From Lamellibrachia columna (taxonomy: Eukaryota > Annelida > Polychaeta > Sabellida > Siboglinidae), in assembly GCA_963662155.1 (NCBI GenBank), contig OY759269.1, forward strand, positions 2,170,501 through 2,234,500: a DNA stretch of 64,000 bases, read 5' to 3'. A program made the position numbers and the translations under genes. How positions within the stretch are numbered: position 1 is the stretch's first letter; every line of letters begins with the position of its first letter. Under the pieces are notes generated by a model, which made no database searches, had not been told where the DNA came from, and saw only the letters and a list, made by a program, of their open reading frames with translations. Positions 1-12,242 of the stretch are shown one piece after another.

Positions 1-955
1 TGAGTGCTGTACTCTTGTAAGCACGGACTGCTCCTTCGTGAGTGCTGTACTCTTGTAAGCACTGACTGCTCCTTCATGAGTGCTGTACTCTTGTAAGCAC
101 GGACTGCTCCTTCGTGAGTGCTGTGCTCTTGTAAGCACTGACTGCTCCTTCGTGAGTGCTGTGCTCTTGTAAGCACTGGCTGCTCCTTCGTGAGTGCTGT
201 GCTCTTGTAAGCACTGACTGCTCCTTCGTGAGTGCTGTGCTCTTGTAAGCACTGGCTGCTCCTTCGTGAGTGCTGTGCTCTTGTAAGCACTGACTGCTCC
301 TTCGTGAGTGCTGTGCTCTTGTAAGCACGGACTGCTCCTTCGTGAGTGCTGTACTCTTGTAAGCACTGACTGCTCCTTCATGAGTGCTGTACTCTTGTAA
401 GCACTGACTGCTCCTTCGTGAGTGCTGTGCTCTTGTAAGCACTGACTGCTCCTTCGTGAGTGCTGTACTCTTGAAAGCACTGGCTGCTCCTTCGTGAGTG
501 CTGTACTCTTGTAAGCAGTGACTGCTCCTTCGTGAGTGCTGTGCTCTTGTAAGCACTGACTGCTCCTTCGTGAGTGCTGTGCTCTTGTAAGCACTGGCTG
601 CTCCTTCGTGAGTGCTGTGCTCTTGTAAGCACTGACTGCTCCTTCGTGAGTGCTGTGCTCTTGTAAGCACTGGCTGCTCCTTCGTGAGTGCTGTGCTCTT
701 GTAAGCACTGACTGCTCCTTCGTGAGTGCTGTGCTCTTGTAAGCACGGACTGCTCCTTCGTGAGTGCTGTACTCTTGTAAGCACTGACTGCTCCTTCATG
801 AGTGCTGTACTCTTGTAAGCACTGACTGCTCCTTCGTGAGTGCTGTGCTCTTGTAAGCACTGACTGCTCCTTCGTGAGTGCTGTACTCTTGAAAGCACTG
901 GCTGCTCCTTCGTGAGTGCTGTACTCTTGTAAGCAGTGACTGCTCCTTTGTGAGT
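1..955. repeat. 38-bp minisatellite, about 25 copies
   Basis: The unit begins TGAGTGCTGTACTCTTGTAA. Variants (GTAAGCAGTG, TTGAAAGC, CTTCATG) recur with an offset of 418 bases (11 units), so there is a higher-order repeat. The array starts before the window. Because 38 is not a multiple of three, long open frames on the minus strand are artefacts. Confidence 0.95.
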
Positions 956-1249
956 GCTGGTGGATGCATTCATAAATTGAAGAATTCATTACCTCAGTGT
1001 CCCAGTGACCAAGATATTTAAGAATTATTAAATGTGATATTATATCTGAGAATGTGAAATGTACTCCCTCATTTCATCACAAGCATTTATTTCAAATCTA
1101 GACGTTGGTTTGTTTCAGATTTCCATTTGCTGTTTGGCAAAAGATTTCATGAACATATTAAAATTTTTCTGTATACAATTCTGTATACAAGCCGGGATGT
1201 CTTGTATAAGGACGCACTGACCCTGCAGGACTGGACTTCTTTCCTTCCC

Positions 1250-2399
1250 GGAACCGTGGACCTCTGTCCCTCCCAGAACCGTGGACCTCTGTCCCTCCCA
1301 GAACCATGGACCTCTGTCCCTCCCAGAACTGTGGACCTCAGTCCCTCACAGAACCGTGGACCTCTGTACCTCACAGAACCGTAGGCCTCTTTCCCTCCCA
1401 GAAACGTGGACCTCTGTCCCTCACAGAACCGTGGACCTCTGTCCCTCCCAGAACCGTGGACCTCTGTCCCTCACAGAACCATGGACCTCTGTCCCTCACA
1501 GAACCGTGGACCTCTGTCCCTCACATAACCATGCACCTCTGTCCCTCACAGAACCATGTACCTCTTTCCCTCCCAGAACTGTGGACCTCTGTCCCTCACA
1601 GAACCATGGACCTCTGTCCCTCACAGAACTGTGGACCTCTGTCCCTCACAGAACCATGTACCTCTTTCCCTCACAGAACTGTGGACCTCTGTCCCTCACA
1701 GAACCGTGGACCTCTGTCCCTCACAGAACCATGTACCTCTTTCCCCCACAGAACTGTGGACCTCTGTCCCTCACAGAACCGTGGACCTCTGTCCCTCCAA
1801 GACCCGTGGACCTCTGTCCCTCACAGAACCATGGACCTCTGTCCCTCACAGAACCGTAGGCCTCTTTCCCTCCCAGAAATGTGGACCTCTGTCCCTCACA
1901 TAACCGTGGACCTCTGTCCCTCCCAGAACCGTGGACCTCTGTCCCTCACAGAACCGTGGACCTCTGTCCCTCACAAAACCGTGGATCTCTGTCCCTTACA
2001 GAACGGTGGACCTCTGTCCCTCACAGAACCGTGGACCTCTGTCCCTCAGAGAACCGTAGGCCTCTTTCCCTCCCAGAAACGTTGACCTCTGTCCCTCACA
2101 GAACCATGGACCTCTGTCCCTCACAGAACTGTGGACCTCTGTCCCTCACAGAACCATGTACCTCTGTCCCTCACAGAAACATAGGCCTCTTTCCCTCCCA
2201 GAACTGTGGACCTCTATCCCTCACAAAACCGTGGACCTCTGTACCTCACAGAACTGTGGACTTCTGTCCCTCACAGAACCATGGGCCTCTTTCCCTCCCA
2301 GAACTGTGGACCTCTATCCCTCACTAAACCGTGGACCTCTGTCCCTCACAGAACTGTGGACTTCTGTCCCTCACAGAACCATGGGCCTCTTTCCCTCCT
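1250..2399. repeat. 25-bp minisatellite, about 46 copies
   Basis: The unit contains GAACCGTGGACCTCTGTCCC followed by TCACA or TCCCA. Third-position-like variants (CCGTGG, CCATGG, CTGTGG) are mixed without an obvious order. It lies in the intron before exon 1. Confidence 0.95.
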
Positions 2400-2446
2400 A
2401 GACTACACCTTCCAGATTGTCCTGATGTTGTTGTTGGTTATTGCAG

Positions 2447-2605
2447 ATGGACTGGCCAAACTCCACAACAACAACATGAGTGCCATGGAGAAAGTCCTTG
2501 ACGTGGACAAGGACTCCGGCCTGGCTGACGGCTGTGGTTCAGATGATCTGCCTCAGGCCAAGATAGTGGGCAAGGCAGACGTCTACGGTGGAGAGACGTC
2601 AGATG
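2447..2605 (+). CDS. Exon 1 in window (phase 1-1, 53 codons)
   Basis: The acceptor ttgttggttattgcag precedes ATGGACTGG and the donor is GATG|gtaag. The exon encodes DGLAKLHNNNMSAMEKVLDV and then an acidic, glycine-rich stretch (KDSGLADGCGSDDLPQAK). The leading codon is split after its first base, so an earlier exon must exist upstream of this window. There is no known domain. A 25-bp satellite ends about 47 bases before the acceptor. Confidence 0.75.
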
Positions 2606-3048
2606 GTAAGTTTTGCTTGCTCACTCCCTTCTTTGCTTCGGCTGAGTCTGACCTTGCACTCAGAAGCAGGTCAGACTGTTCCATCTACTTTGAAGTTGTT
2701 GCATTCTTCAGTATGGTCAGCAACAATCTGATCTCATTACAATGACCATGGATGCAACTTATGTGCTAGCAAAGCAGAGGTGTGCCATGTCACATTAGTC
2801 ACATATATTAGAAGGCTAACAAACAGAGCTGAGTTACTCAGAGTGGAAAGTAGAAGGAGAAGAGCAGTTGGGATAGGAGGACAGTATAAGGAGAGATTTG
2901 GCAGGATTGGGAGTGGGAATGAGGGGTGTTGGAGTGGAGACGGCTGGTGGAGATGTAAGTGAAGCGAAAGGAAAACGAAAAATAAAATCGAGGACCCGTA
3001 TCGATGCCAACCTCACCCTGGACTCAGGGACAATGAGGAGAGCAATAT

Positions 3049-3177
3049 GTCCCCCTCTATCATATGTCCACCTCTATCATATGTCCACCTCTATCATATG
3101 TCCACCTCAATCATATGTCCACCTCTATCATATGTCCACCTCTATCATATGTCCACCTCTATCATATGTCCACCTCT
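3049..3177. repeat. 17-bp minisatellite, about 7.5 copies
   Basis: The unit is CATATGTCCACCTCTAT. It ends about 50 bases before the exon 2 acceptor. Confidence 0.93.
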
Positions 3178-3227
3178 ACATTCTCTGTGGGTCTTTGTTT
3201 CATTGATGCTTGTTCTTTCTCAACCAG

Positions 3228-3365
3228 ACGATGACCTACAGCAGACCATGAGTGTGACCTACGTTGACCTTGACTCCGATGTTGCTAAACAACTGGAGGA
3301 ACAGTACAAGCTGATCATGAGGTCAAAATGGGGGCTTGCCGCAGATGAAAAGAATTCTCCACGTG
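3228..3365 (+). CDS. Exon 2 in window (phase 1-1, 46 codons)
   Basis: The acceptor is ttctttctcaaccag and the donor CGTG|gtgag. It encodes DDDLQQTMSVTYVDLDSDVA followed by KQLEEQYKLIMRSKW. The DLDSDVAKQLEEQYKLIM part looks like a diverged copy of the SVRTEDFEKQFHNIM motif of the next exons: an acidic start, then a short amphipathic helix. Confidence 0.75.
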
Positions 3366-3403
3366 GTGAGTTGAAGAACAGTTTATACACTAACGTAACT
3401 TTG

Positions 3404-3783
3404 TGATTGCATGAATGCTTACATTGTGGGCAGGTCATAGTAATAACTTTGTGATTGCATGAATGCTTACATTGTGGGCAGGTCATAGTAATAACTTTGT
3501 GATTGCATGAATGCTTACATTGTGGGCAGGTCATAGTAATAACTTTGTGATTGCATGAATGCTTACATTGTGGGCAGGTCATAGTAATAACTTTGTGATT
3601 GCATGAATGCTTACATTGTGGGCAGGTCATAGTAATAACTTTGTGATTGCATGAATGCTTACATTGTGGGCAGGTCATAGTAATAACTTTGTGATTGCAT
3701 GAATGCTTACATTGTGGGCAGGTCATAGTAATAACTTTGTGATTGCATGAATGCTTACATTGTGGGCAGGTCATAGTAATAAC
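3404..3783. repeat. 48-bp minisatellite, about 8 nearly identical copies
   Basis: The unit starts TAACTTTGTGATTGCATGAA and ends GGTCATAGTAA. Copies are practically identical, which points to recent expansion. It starts about 40 bases after the exon 2 donor. Confidence 0.95.
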
Positions 3784-5161
3784 TGTGCATGGTTACTAAC
3801 TTGCATTGTTGTTGTGACTCCTAACAATGCTGAATTCTATTGATTTTTGTTCTATTAATTAGGAAAAGCATGGATCAAATGATAAAAACAAATAGTACTT
3901 GCTCTACGCCTAAGTCATGGTGAACCTTTTCCTGCTATTTTTATATATTCTCCCATTATTAGAGTCCTTGCAGGGATGGAACTTTTTTCAAAATATTACC
4001 TACCTACCGTGTGCAACCACACAGATCAAAACAGGATATAAAAAGTTAGGTCAATAATGCAATGATAATATATTATAGCAAAGAATACTCAATAATGAGC
4101 CCTAAGCTTATTATTTTATTTAACGCAAGGTAATGACTATAATAATTTTTATTTCAAAATGTGACATATTATGTCATATTATGTTCATAGAGGGAGCAAG
4201 TAGTCAATTTCTACTGACATTTCAACAGAGGGCACCACTAGAGTAGACTCCACTACACCTGTAGATAGAACATAACTAAAATGTATCTATTTAATGTTAT
4301 ACAAAACTTGCCTGAAGAAACAACACAGCCAGAAAGTAGTAGCTTTTTCCAAATGCTTTTCATGTAATAGCAGTATAATTATACCTGGATACAACTGAAA
4401 CTTAAAGTTGCCTACAACAACAACATGCACCAGCAGATTTTAGGATATGACAGATGGGACAGTGCTACCAGTTTGTTTGCTAGCAATTCCATTGATAACT
4501 TTGATGTGCAAAAATATCAATGGTTTTATAAATCAAGTTTATGACATCGAAAATACATTAAAAATAATTTAATAAAACATATGACATATTGTACGAATAT
4601 TATTAATGGACCCAAGTAGTTTAAATGGGCACGAGCACTTTATTGTGCACAATGGTGATTTTAGATCACATTTATATATTTAATTATTTATTATATATAT
4701 TTGTTAACATATACTTTTTAACATATTTATATTAAACATATCTTAAACATATATATTTAGCTAATTTATTTTTTTATGTATATTTGTATGTATATGTGGT
4801 ATGTAAATTTTTTTACGTGAAATAAAAGTATTTGTTTGTTTGATTGAAAGTTAATAACTGGTAACATGAATTAAGTCTGCTCTGTTAGAGGGAAAATAAA
4901 TATAAATATTATCACTTTTGCCAACATTTAATAATGAATGTAAAGGAAGAAAAGTATAATTTACCATTTGGTGAGACAAACTCAGATCAAATGAATTTGC
5001 ACATTAAAGTTCATAAAGAGAGCATGATATGACTTAGTACTTTCCATAGATATTGCTTGAAAATCTCACCATATTTGAATATGAGAGATTGGCCATTGAC
5101 TGTTAGCTTTGGTGGTGCGTTCTACTAACACCTTGCATGTGTGTGTGCTATTTCCTATCAG
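3784..5161. other. AT-rich intron, no gene seen
   Basis: This is plain AT-rich intronic sequence. The stretch around 4650-4850 is very AT-rich and ends in AATAAAAGTATTTGTTTGTT, which could be the tail of an old retroelement. No coding segment was found. Confidence 0.6.
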
Positions 5162-5248
5162 GTGGTCAGTCTAGCGCGGACGCAGCGTCGTCCGTGCGCA
5201 CAGAAGACTTTGAAGCACAGTTTATGAGAGTGGTGCCACAGTTTACAG
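5162..5248 (+). CDS. Exon 3 in window (phase 1-1, 29 codons)
   Basis: The acceptor is tttcctatcag and the donor ACAG|gtaac. It encodes GGQSSADAASSVRTEDFEAQ followed by FMRVVPQFT. This is the shortest exon of the N-terminal group and consists almost only of the SVRTEDFE motif plus a short helix. It was too short to stand out as an open frame and was found through its splice signals and the shared motif. Confidence 0.8.
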
Positions 5249-5365
5249 GTAACAGTTTTGAGTTGATTAGTAGTTCATAGCTGTGGTGAACTTCTTTTAT
5301 TTATGACACACTGGCATATGAACGAGGAACTGTCCCATTTGGTAATGTTCTGTAATTACAAATCA

Positions 5366-5975
5366 TAGGTAAACAAATCACATGTAAACAAACCATAGGT
5401 AAACAAACCACATGTAAGCAATTAGCAAACCACATGTAAACAAATCACTTGTAAAAAACACTTGTAAACAAACTACATGTAAAGAAATCTCATGTCAACA
5501 AACTATATGTAAACAAATCACTTGTAAACAAACCACATGTAAGCAAACCACTTGTAAACAAACCATATACAAACAAACTATCAGTAAACAAACCACTTGT
5601 AAACAAACCACATGTAAGCAAACCACTTGTAAACAAACCATATACAAACAAACTATCAGTAAACAAACCACTTGTAAACAAACCACATGTAAACAAACCA
5701 CTTGTAAACAAACCATATACAAACAAACTATCAGTAAACAAATCACTTGTAAACAAACCACATGTAAGCAAACCACTTGTAAACAAACCATATACAAACA
5801 AACTATCAGTAAACAAACCACTTGTAAACAAACCACATGTAAGCAAACCACTTGTAAACAAACCATATACAAACAAACTATCAGTAAACAAACCACTTGT
5901 AAACAAACCACATGTAAACAAACCACTTGTAAACAAACCATATACAAACAAACTATCAGTAAACAAACCACAAGT
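5366..5975. repeat. 15-bp repeat arranged in 75-bp higher-order units
   Basis: The basic unit is GTAAACAAACCACTT. Five variants, including CATATACAAACAAAC and TATCAGTAAAC, form a 75-bp unit repeated about five times. Minus-strand open frames here are artefacts. Confidence 0.92.
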
Positions 5976-6148
5976 AAACAGTTCCATCATTTATGTACCG
6001 TACAAATTTGTAATTTTTTATTGAGACCCGTTTATAGAAACAGCCACATGTAGGCTGGTGATTTTGGTGAACTTTTTAGACAATGTTGCTTAAATGTGCT
6101 ATAATACACTTGACTAAAGAAAGTCATTGGTAGTGTTTTGTTCTCCAG

Positions 6149-6283
6149 ACCAGTCTAGGACCAAGAAACTGGGGGAGAGGAGACAGTTTGGCCACGGTGT
6201 GACTGACGCTGACTCTGTGCGCACGGAGGAACTGGAGACAGAGTTTAAGCGGAGTCTGGTCAAGTGCTCCACGCTGAACACAG
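6149..6283 (+). CDS. Exon 4 in window (phase 1-1, 45 codons)
   Basis: The acceptor is ttgttctccag and the donor ACAG|gtaataa. It encodes a basic lead (QSRTKKLGERRQFGHGV), then TDADSVRTEELETEFKRSL. The motif is the third clear copy of SVRTE[DE]. Exon boundaries and phase match those of the neighbouring exons. Confidence 0.8.
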
Positions 6284-6455
6284 GTAATAAAAATAATATA
6301 TGATTCTTAAGGAGCGCAATATCATTAAAAGTTCAAAGCGCTTTATGTAATTAATTAATGATAAATGTGCTAGTAAATTGCAATGTATAAATTAAATGTC
6401 TGAATAAAAATAAGCGAAGTTTACTTCTTCGTCAGCACAGGAATATTTTATTGGT

Positions 6456-6625
6456 GCATGAGGGGGGCATCTGGCATCTTGAGGGGGGCATCTGGCATCA
6501 TGAGGGGAGCATCTGGCATCATGTGGGGGGCATCTGGCATCATGAGGGGGGCATCTGGCATCATGAGGGGGGCATCTGGCATCATGAGGGGGGCATCTGG
6601 CATCATGAGGGGGGCATCTGCCATC
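6456..6625. repeat. 21-bp G-rich minisatellite, 8 copies
   Basis: The unit is GAGGGGGGCATCTGGCATCA plus T. G-runs lie on the transcribed-sense strand. Confidence 0.93.
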
Positions 6626-7243
6626 AGAATAATGTTGAAATCTGGAATTAAGAGTAAAACATAACTTTTTTACCCAAAATGTTTTCTGGAGTAATGTTAG
6701 GCATTACGGATTTGTATAGGACCAATAAAATTTTTTGTGCGAATTACATAAGATTGACCATTTGAGAAGGTCCCTGAGGTAATATGCTCTGTAGCACTGG
6801 GAGTATTTACTGGTGTTTGCCTTTGCCAATGTTTGCTTGATTCTAGAGATTAAATATCACATCAGTTCAAACCAGCCTTGGTCATTTGAGCTGGGTTTGA
6901 TAAAATATCGTAGAACAGACTCTAAATTTAATTATTGTACAATGGATTTATGATATTTTTGTAGCATATTTAATTAGACCTTATCATTTTAATATTTATC
7001 AGACAGTTAATTAAAGGTGTATTTTTAAATAAATTTTTAATGCCATAAATTTACAAATAAGCAATGACAAATTTACAAATCAGCAATGACGTGTTTATTA
7101 CGATTAAATAAAACACATATTCTATGATGTATGCTCTTGCTGAAAAAGAAACATTTTTAACTGCCATTGGAAATTGGCATGAGTTTGAGTAATTTGTAAA
7201 TTCTTTTAAATGATTATCATCATTCAATGATAACTGGGCACGT
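6626..7243. other. AT-rich intron, nothing recognised
   Basis: There is no coding potential, repeat array or element that I can recognise between the 21-bp and the 10-bp arrays. Confidence 0.6.
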
Positions 7244-7768
7244 GTATGTTGTTGTATGTTGCTGTATGTTGTTGTATGTTGTTGTATGTTGCTGTATGTT
7301 GCTGTATGTTGTTGTTGTATGTTGCTGTATGTTTTTGTATGCTACTATATGTTGTTGTATGTTGTTGTATGTTGTTGCTGTATATTGCTGTATGTTTTTG
7401 TATGCTACTATATGTTGTTGTATCTTGTTGTATGTTGCTGTATGTTGCTGTATGTTACTGTATGTTGCTGTATGTTGCTGTATGTTACTGTATGTTGCTG
7501 TATGTTTTTGTATGTTACTGTATGTTGCTGTATGTTGTTGTATGTTGCTGTATGTTGTTGTAGGTTGCTGTAGGTTGTTGTATGTTGCTGTATGTTACTG
7601 TATGTTGTTGTATGTTGCTGTATGTTGTTGTATGTTGCTGTATGTTGTTGTATGTTGCTGTATGTTACTGTATGTTGCTGTATGTTGCTGTATGTTACTG
7701 TATGTTGTTGTATGTTGCTGTATGCTGTTGTATGTTGCTGTATGTTGCTGTATGTTGTTGTATGTTGT
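7244..7768. repeat. 10-bp minisatellite, about 52 copies
   Basis: The unit is TGTTGCTGTA or TGTTGTTGTA, with TGTTACTGTA and rarer variants. All reading frames stay open for long stretches only because of the unit. Confidence 0.94.
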
Positions 7769-8436
7769 ATTACAGTTACCTGCTGCACGACGCACATTTG
7801 TTGTATTTTAAGCCAGACACAATTCAGTGAACTCATTTCATCTTCTTTTATTGCACCATCATATTGAATATACACTATTCATATAATACCTGTATCAGAT
7901 ATTCATGGCTCATGCATACTTTATCCGTATTGTAGATGTGTTTGTTTTCATGCATGACTGAGCAAACGGTCATGCTTGACTGAATCTGTCCACATGTCAG
8001 ACAAATATTCCGTCTGTAGATTCTATGGACATTTCCAGTTAGAGAGCCTAGGTTTTTCTCAAGGTACCTTGGATTGTGATTGACAACCTATCAGTCCACT
8101 TGGCAGAACATTCCCAGTCATGCGTGACCTGCTAGAACATATACTAGCACCATGAACAGTGTGGGATCACTTGGAGTTATGACAAGTGGAGTTGTACAGT
8201 AAAACACGGACATGCTGGATGGATTGGCTGAGGATTGCCTGTGAAGTAGCCATGGAAACAATATCAGAAGGTGCTTGATCCTAGTGCTTTCTTGCTTGAT
8301 CATTTCCTTGCTAAAGGATGGAATGTGAAGTAATGGTTAGATCATGAACCTCTTGCAGGAGGCTGCAGGGACTCGTTCACTGCAGTTAAAGATCTGGGAG
8401 AAGAACGTTCACTCAGAATTTGCAAGAATGTGCCTG
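7769..8436. other. Intronic sequence, nothing recognised
   Basis: It is unique sequence without a splice-flanked coding segment or a repeat array. Confidence 0.55.
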
Positions 8437-9003
8437 TACTGTGATAGGGGTGGTGCCACTATTTGTACTTTGATAGGGGGTGGTGCCACTATTTGTACTG
8501 TGATAGGGGTGGTGCCACTATTTGTACTGTGATAGGGGGTGGTGCCACTATTTGTACTGTGATAGGGGGTGGTGCCACTATTTGTACTGTGATAGGGGGT
8601 GGTGCCACTATTTGTACTGTGATAGGGGGTGGTGCCACTATTTGTACTGTGATAGGGGGTGGTGCCACTATTTGTACTGTGATAGGGGTGGTGCCACTAT
8701 TTGTACTGTGATAGGGTGTGGTGCCACTATTTGTACTGTGATAGGGGGTGGTGCCACTATTTGTACTGTGATAGGGGGTGGTGCCACTATTTGTACTGTG
8801 ATAGGGGGTGGTGCCACTATTTGTACTGTGATAGGGGGTGGTGCCACTATTTGTACTGTGATAGGGGGTGGTGCCACTATTTGTACTGTGATAGGGGGTG
8901 GTGCCACTATTTGTACTGTGATAGGGGGTGGTGCCACTATTTGTACTGTGATAGGGGGTGGTGCCACTATTTGTACTGTGATAGGGGGTGGTGCCACTAT
9001 TTG
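8437..9003. repeat. 30-bp G-rich minisatellite, about 19 copies
   Basis: The unit is GTGATAGGGGGTGGTGCCAC followed by TATTTGTACT. A few units lack one G (29 bp), which shifts the frame of the artefactual open frames. Confidence 0.95.
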
Positions 9004-9626
9004 ATAGACTGGTTCCACACGTCTCAGAGAAGTTGAGAGTGTTTGACTGGATAGGTTTGTCAGGGGCAACATGTGCAGCACTTGTTCAACATTGGTACAA
9101 GTTTATTATATAACTGTGATGTGATTGCGTGTTTTGAGATACAAGTGCTGACTTGCCACATTGAATGGGTCCCGTATGCAGTACGCGTTTTTGGAATTTC
9201 TGAAGGAATACAGCCATATCCCGTTTGTGTTAAGGATTTGTTTCAAATGGAAAAATCTCGATAAAGCATATTTTCTTGTGTCCACCTCATAATATAAACT
9301 TGAATAACAAACTTAGTAATTGAAGCCCAAATACTTTTGATGCTAGGCAGATTTTCTGTGAAATTAAGCAGTTTTTATTTGATATAAGTATATTTCATAG
9401 CCTTGTAGATGGTGCCACGTGATCAAAACAGAAATGTTGTAGGCCAATTCACCAATAAAAAACATTAAACGGATTACTACAACGTTAAGCAGAATTTGGA
9501 GTGAAAAATACACCCAAAACAATGTGGCAGGTCTGTATAATTATTGTATCAGTTTGTGTTTTACGACATCAGTGGCCATCTTTGTAATTTTACTTACTTT
9601 ACACCATGTGTACCGTGTGATTACAG
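9004..9626. other. Intron before exon 5, nothing recognised
   Basis: It is unique intronic sequence. The short open segment at 9073-9264 has no supporting splice sites. Confidence 0.55.
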
Positions 9627-9899
9627 ACAGCAGTGGCAGCGCATCGAAGGTGAAACCACCTCAAGGCACATTGAAGAGTTCAACCAGTGGGGGCAGCAGG
9701 GGTCGGTCCAAGGTGATGACAAGATGTCCGAGTGACCTTGAGTCAGTGCGGACAGAGGACTTTGAGAAACAGTTCCACAATATCATGGTGAAACATGTCG
9801 CGTCCGTGCCCATCACAAGCTTTGACCATCTGATGGTGGACAGCGACCTAGACACAGTCAAGTCACATATCATACATGAACGCTTCCAGTCGGCACTTG
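9627..9899 (+). CDS. Exon 5 in window (phase 1-1, 91 codons)
   Basis: The acceptor is ccgtgtgattacag and the donor CTTG|gtgag. A Ser/Gly/Lys-rich disordered lead (STSGGSRGRSKV) is followed by DLESVRTEDFEKQFHNIMVK and a second helical part (SDLDTVKSHIIHERFQSALG). It is the longest exon of the N-terminal set and holds the best-formed motif. It may be a fusion of two ancestral modules. Confidence 0.8.
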
Positions 9900-10420
9900 G
9901 TGAGTGACCAGTGAGTGACCGCATATAGCCATGAGTGACCGCTTGCAGCAGTAGTCAGACCGGCCCTTTACTTTAAGGAAAATTCCTTTAAATGTATTAT
10001 TTTAGTCCCACCCTTTAAAATTCCTTTATATTCTTTTATTTTTGCAAAACACAAAACAATTTAATGGTGCTACTAAAATACCCTGAAATGTGCACCATTC
10101 CATTATTTCATAAAAAAAATTGTGAAATTTTATTAATTTATTACCAAGGAAATAAAACTCTAAATCATGAAACTTACACACGTCTCATGGTTGAATGATC
10201 TACTGCTTACTTCTGATTTTGTGTGAACATGTCTTGTCTAAATTGCACCAGCTCAAAAGTTGAGTCTACTTACTAGCCAGTGCGTAATATTATATTTCAT
10301 CTCTTAAAAACCTCAAACTTTTTAATCCTTAAGTAAAAAAATTCATTTGTTTTTGTAAAAAAAATATTCCTGTATTTTTTGTTTCAAGGGGGGTGTGATG
10401 ACTGATATAATAATTTCCGC
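9900..10420. other. AT-rich intron start, nothing recognised
   Basis: It is AT-rich sequence between the exon 5 donor and the long 36-bp satellite. Confidence 0.6.
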
Positions 10421-12141
10421 CTTGTTGAGTCTGTTGATGTATCACAGTAACATTGCGTTGTTGACTCTGTTGATGTGTCACAGTAACATTGCACTGTTGA
10501 CTCTGTTGATGTATCACAGTAACATTGCGTTGTTGACTCTGTTGATGTGTCACAGTAACATTGCACTGTTGACTCTGTTGATGTATCACAGTAACATTGC
10601 GTTGTTGACTCTGTTGAGGTGTCACAGTAACATTGCACTGTTGACTCTGTTGATGTGTCACAGTAACATTGCACTGTTGACTCTGTTGATGTATCACAAT
10701 AACATTGCACTGTTGACTCTGTTGATGTATCACAGTAACACTGCACTGTTGACTCTGTTGATGTGTCACGGTAACATTGCACTGTTGACTCTGTTGATGT
10801 GTCACGGTAACATTGCACTGTTGACTCTGTTGATGTATCACGGTAAAATTGCACTGTTGACTCTGTTGATGCATCACGGTAAAATTGCACTGTTGACTCT
10901 GTTGATGTGTCATGGTAACATTGCACTGTTGACTCTGTTGATGTATCACAGTAACATTGCACTGTTGACTCTGTTGATGTGTCACGGTAACATTGCACTG
11001 TTGACTCTGTTGATGTGTCATGGTAACATTGCACTGTTGACTCTGTTGATGCATCACAGTAACATTGCACTGTTGACTCTGTTGATGTGTCAAGGTAACA
11101 TTGCACTGTTGACTCTGTTGATGTATCACAGTAACATTGCACTGTTGACTCTGTTGGTGTATCACAGTAACATTGCACTGTTGACTCTGTTGATGTATCA
11201 CAGTAACATTGCACTGTTGACTCTGTTGATGTGTCACGGTAACACTGCACTGTTGACTCTGTTGATGTGTCACGGTAACATTGCACTGTTGACTCTGTTG
11301 ATGTGTCATGGTAACATTGCACTGTTGACTCTGTTGATGTGTCACGGTAACACTGCACTGTTGGCTCTGTTGATGTGTCACGGTAACATTGCACTGTTGA
11401 CTCTGTTGATGTATCACAGTAACATTGCACTGTTGACTCTGTTGATGCATCACAGTAACATTGCACTGTTGAATCTGTTGATATGTCATGGTAACATTGC
11501 ACTGTTGACTCTGTTGATGTGTCACAGTAACATTGCACTGTTGACTCTGTTGATGTATCACAGTAACATTGCACTGTTGACTCTGTTGATGCATCACAGT
11601 AACATTGCACTGTTGACTCTGTTGATGTGTCATGGCAACATTGCACTGTTGACTCTGTTGATGTGTCACAGTAACATTGCACTGTTGACTCTGTTGATGT
11701 GTCATGGTAACATTGCACTGTTGACTCTGTTGATGTGTCATGGTAACATTGCACTGCTGACTCTGTTGATGTGTCACAGTAACATTGCACTGTTGACTCT
11801 GTTGATGTGTCACAGTAACATTGCACTGTTGACTCTGTTGATGTATCACAGTAACATTACACTGTTGACTCTGTTGATGTGTCACGGTAACATTGCACTG
11901 TTGACTCTGTTTATGTATCACAGTAACATTGCACTGTTGACTCTGTTGATGTATCACAGTAACATTGCACTGTTGACTCTGTTGATGAATCACGGTAACA
12001 TTGCACTGTTGACTCTGTTGATGCATCACAGTAACATTGCACTGTTGACTCTGTTGATGTGTCATGGTAACATTGCACTGTTGACTCTGTTGATGTATCA
12101 CAGTAACATTGCACTGTTGACTATGTTGATGTGTCACGGTA

Positions 12142-12242
12142 ACAGAGTCAACAGTGCAATGTTACTGTGATACATCAACAGAGTCAACAGTGCAATGTTA
12201 CTGTGATACACCAACAGAGTCAACAGTGCAATGTTACTGTGT
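12142..12242 (-). repeat. Inverted cassette 1 in the 36-bp megasatellite
   Basis: About three units are in reverse orientation (ACAGAGTCAACAGTGCAATG). The cassette ends at a GTGTGATGTGTGATGTGTCA junction where the forward orientation resumes. Confidence 0.92.

Noticed and set aside
1099..1384. A possible exon after TTTGTTTCAG at 1098
   Set aside because: The acceptor is fair, but no donor follows before the 25-bp satellite and the encoded segment (Ile/Leu/Tyr-rich) does not resemble the other exons.
3259..3774. Minus-strand frame with eight copies of TCPQCKHSCNHK, which looks like a zinc-binding repeat
   Set aside because: The 16-residue period equals the 48-bp satellite. The frame continues antisense through exon 2, and the copies differ by nothing, so there is no sign of protein-level selection.
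7227..7875. Frames rich in Cys/Val/Leu that look like membrane proteins, and Thr/Gln/Asn-rich frames on the other strand
   Set aside because: All come from the 10-bp repeat.
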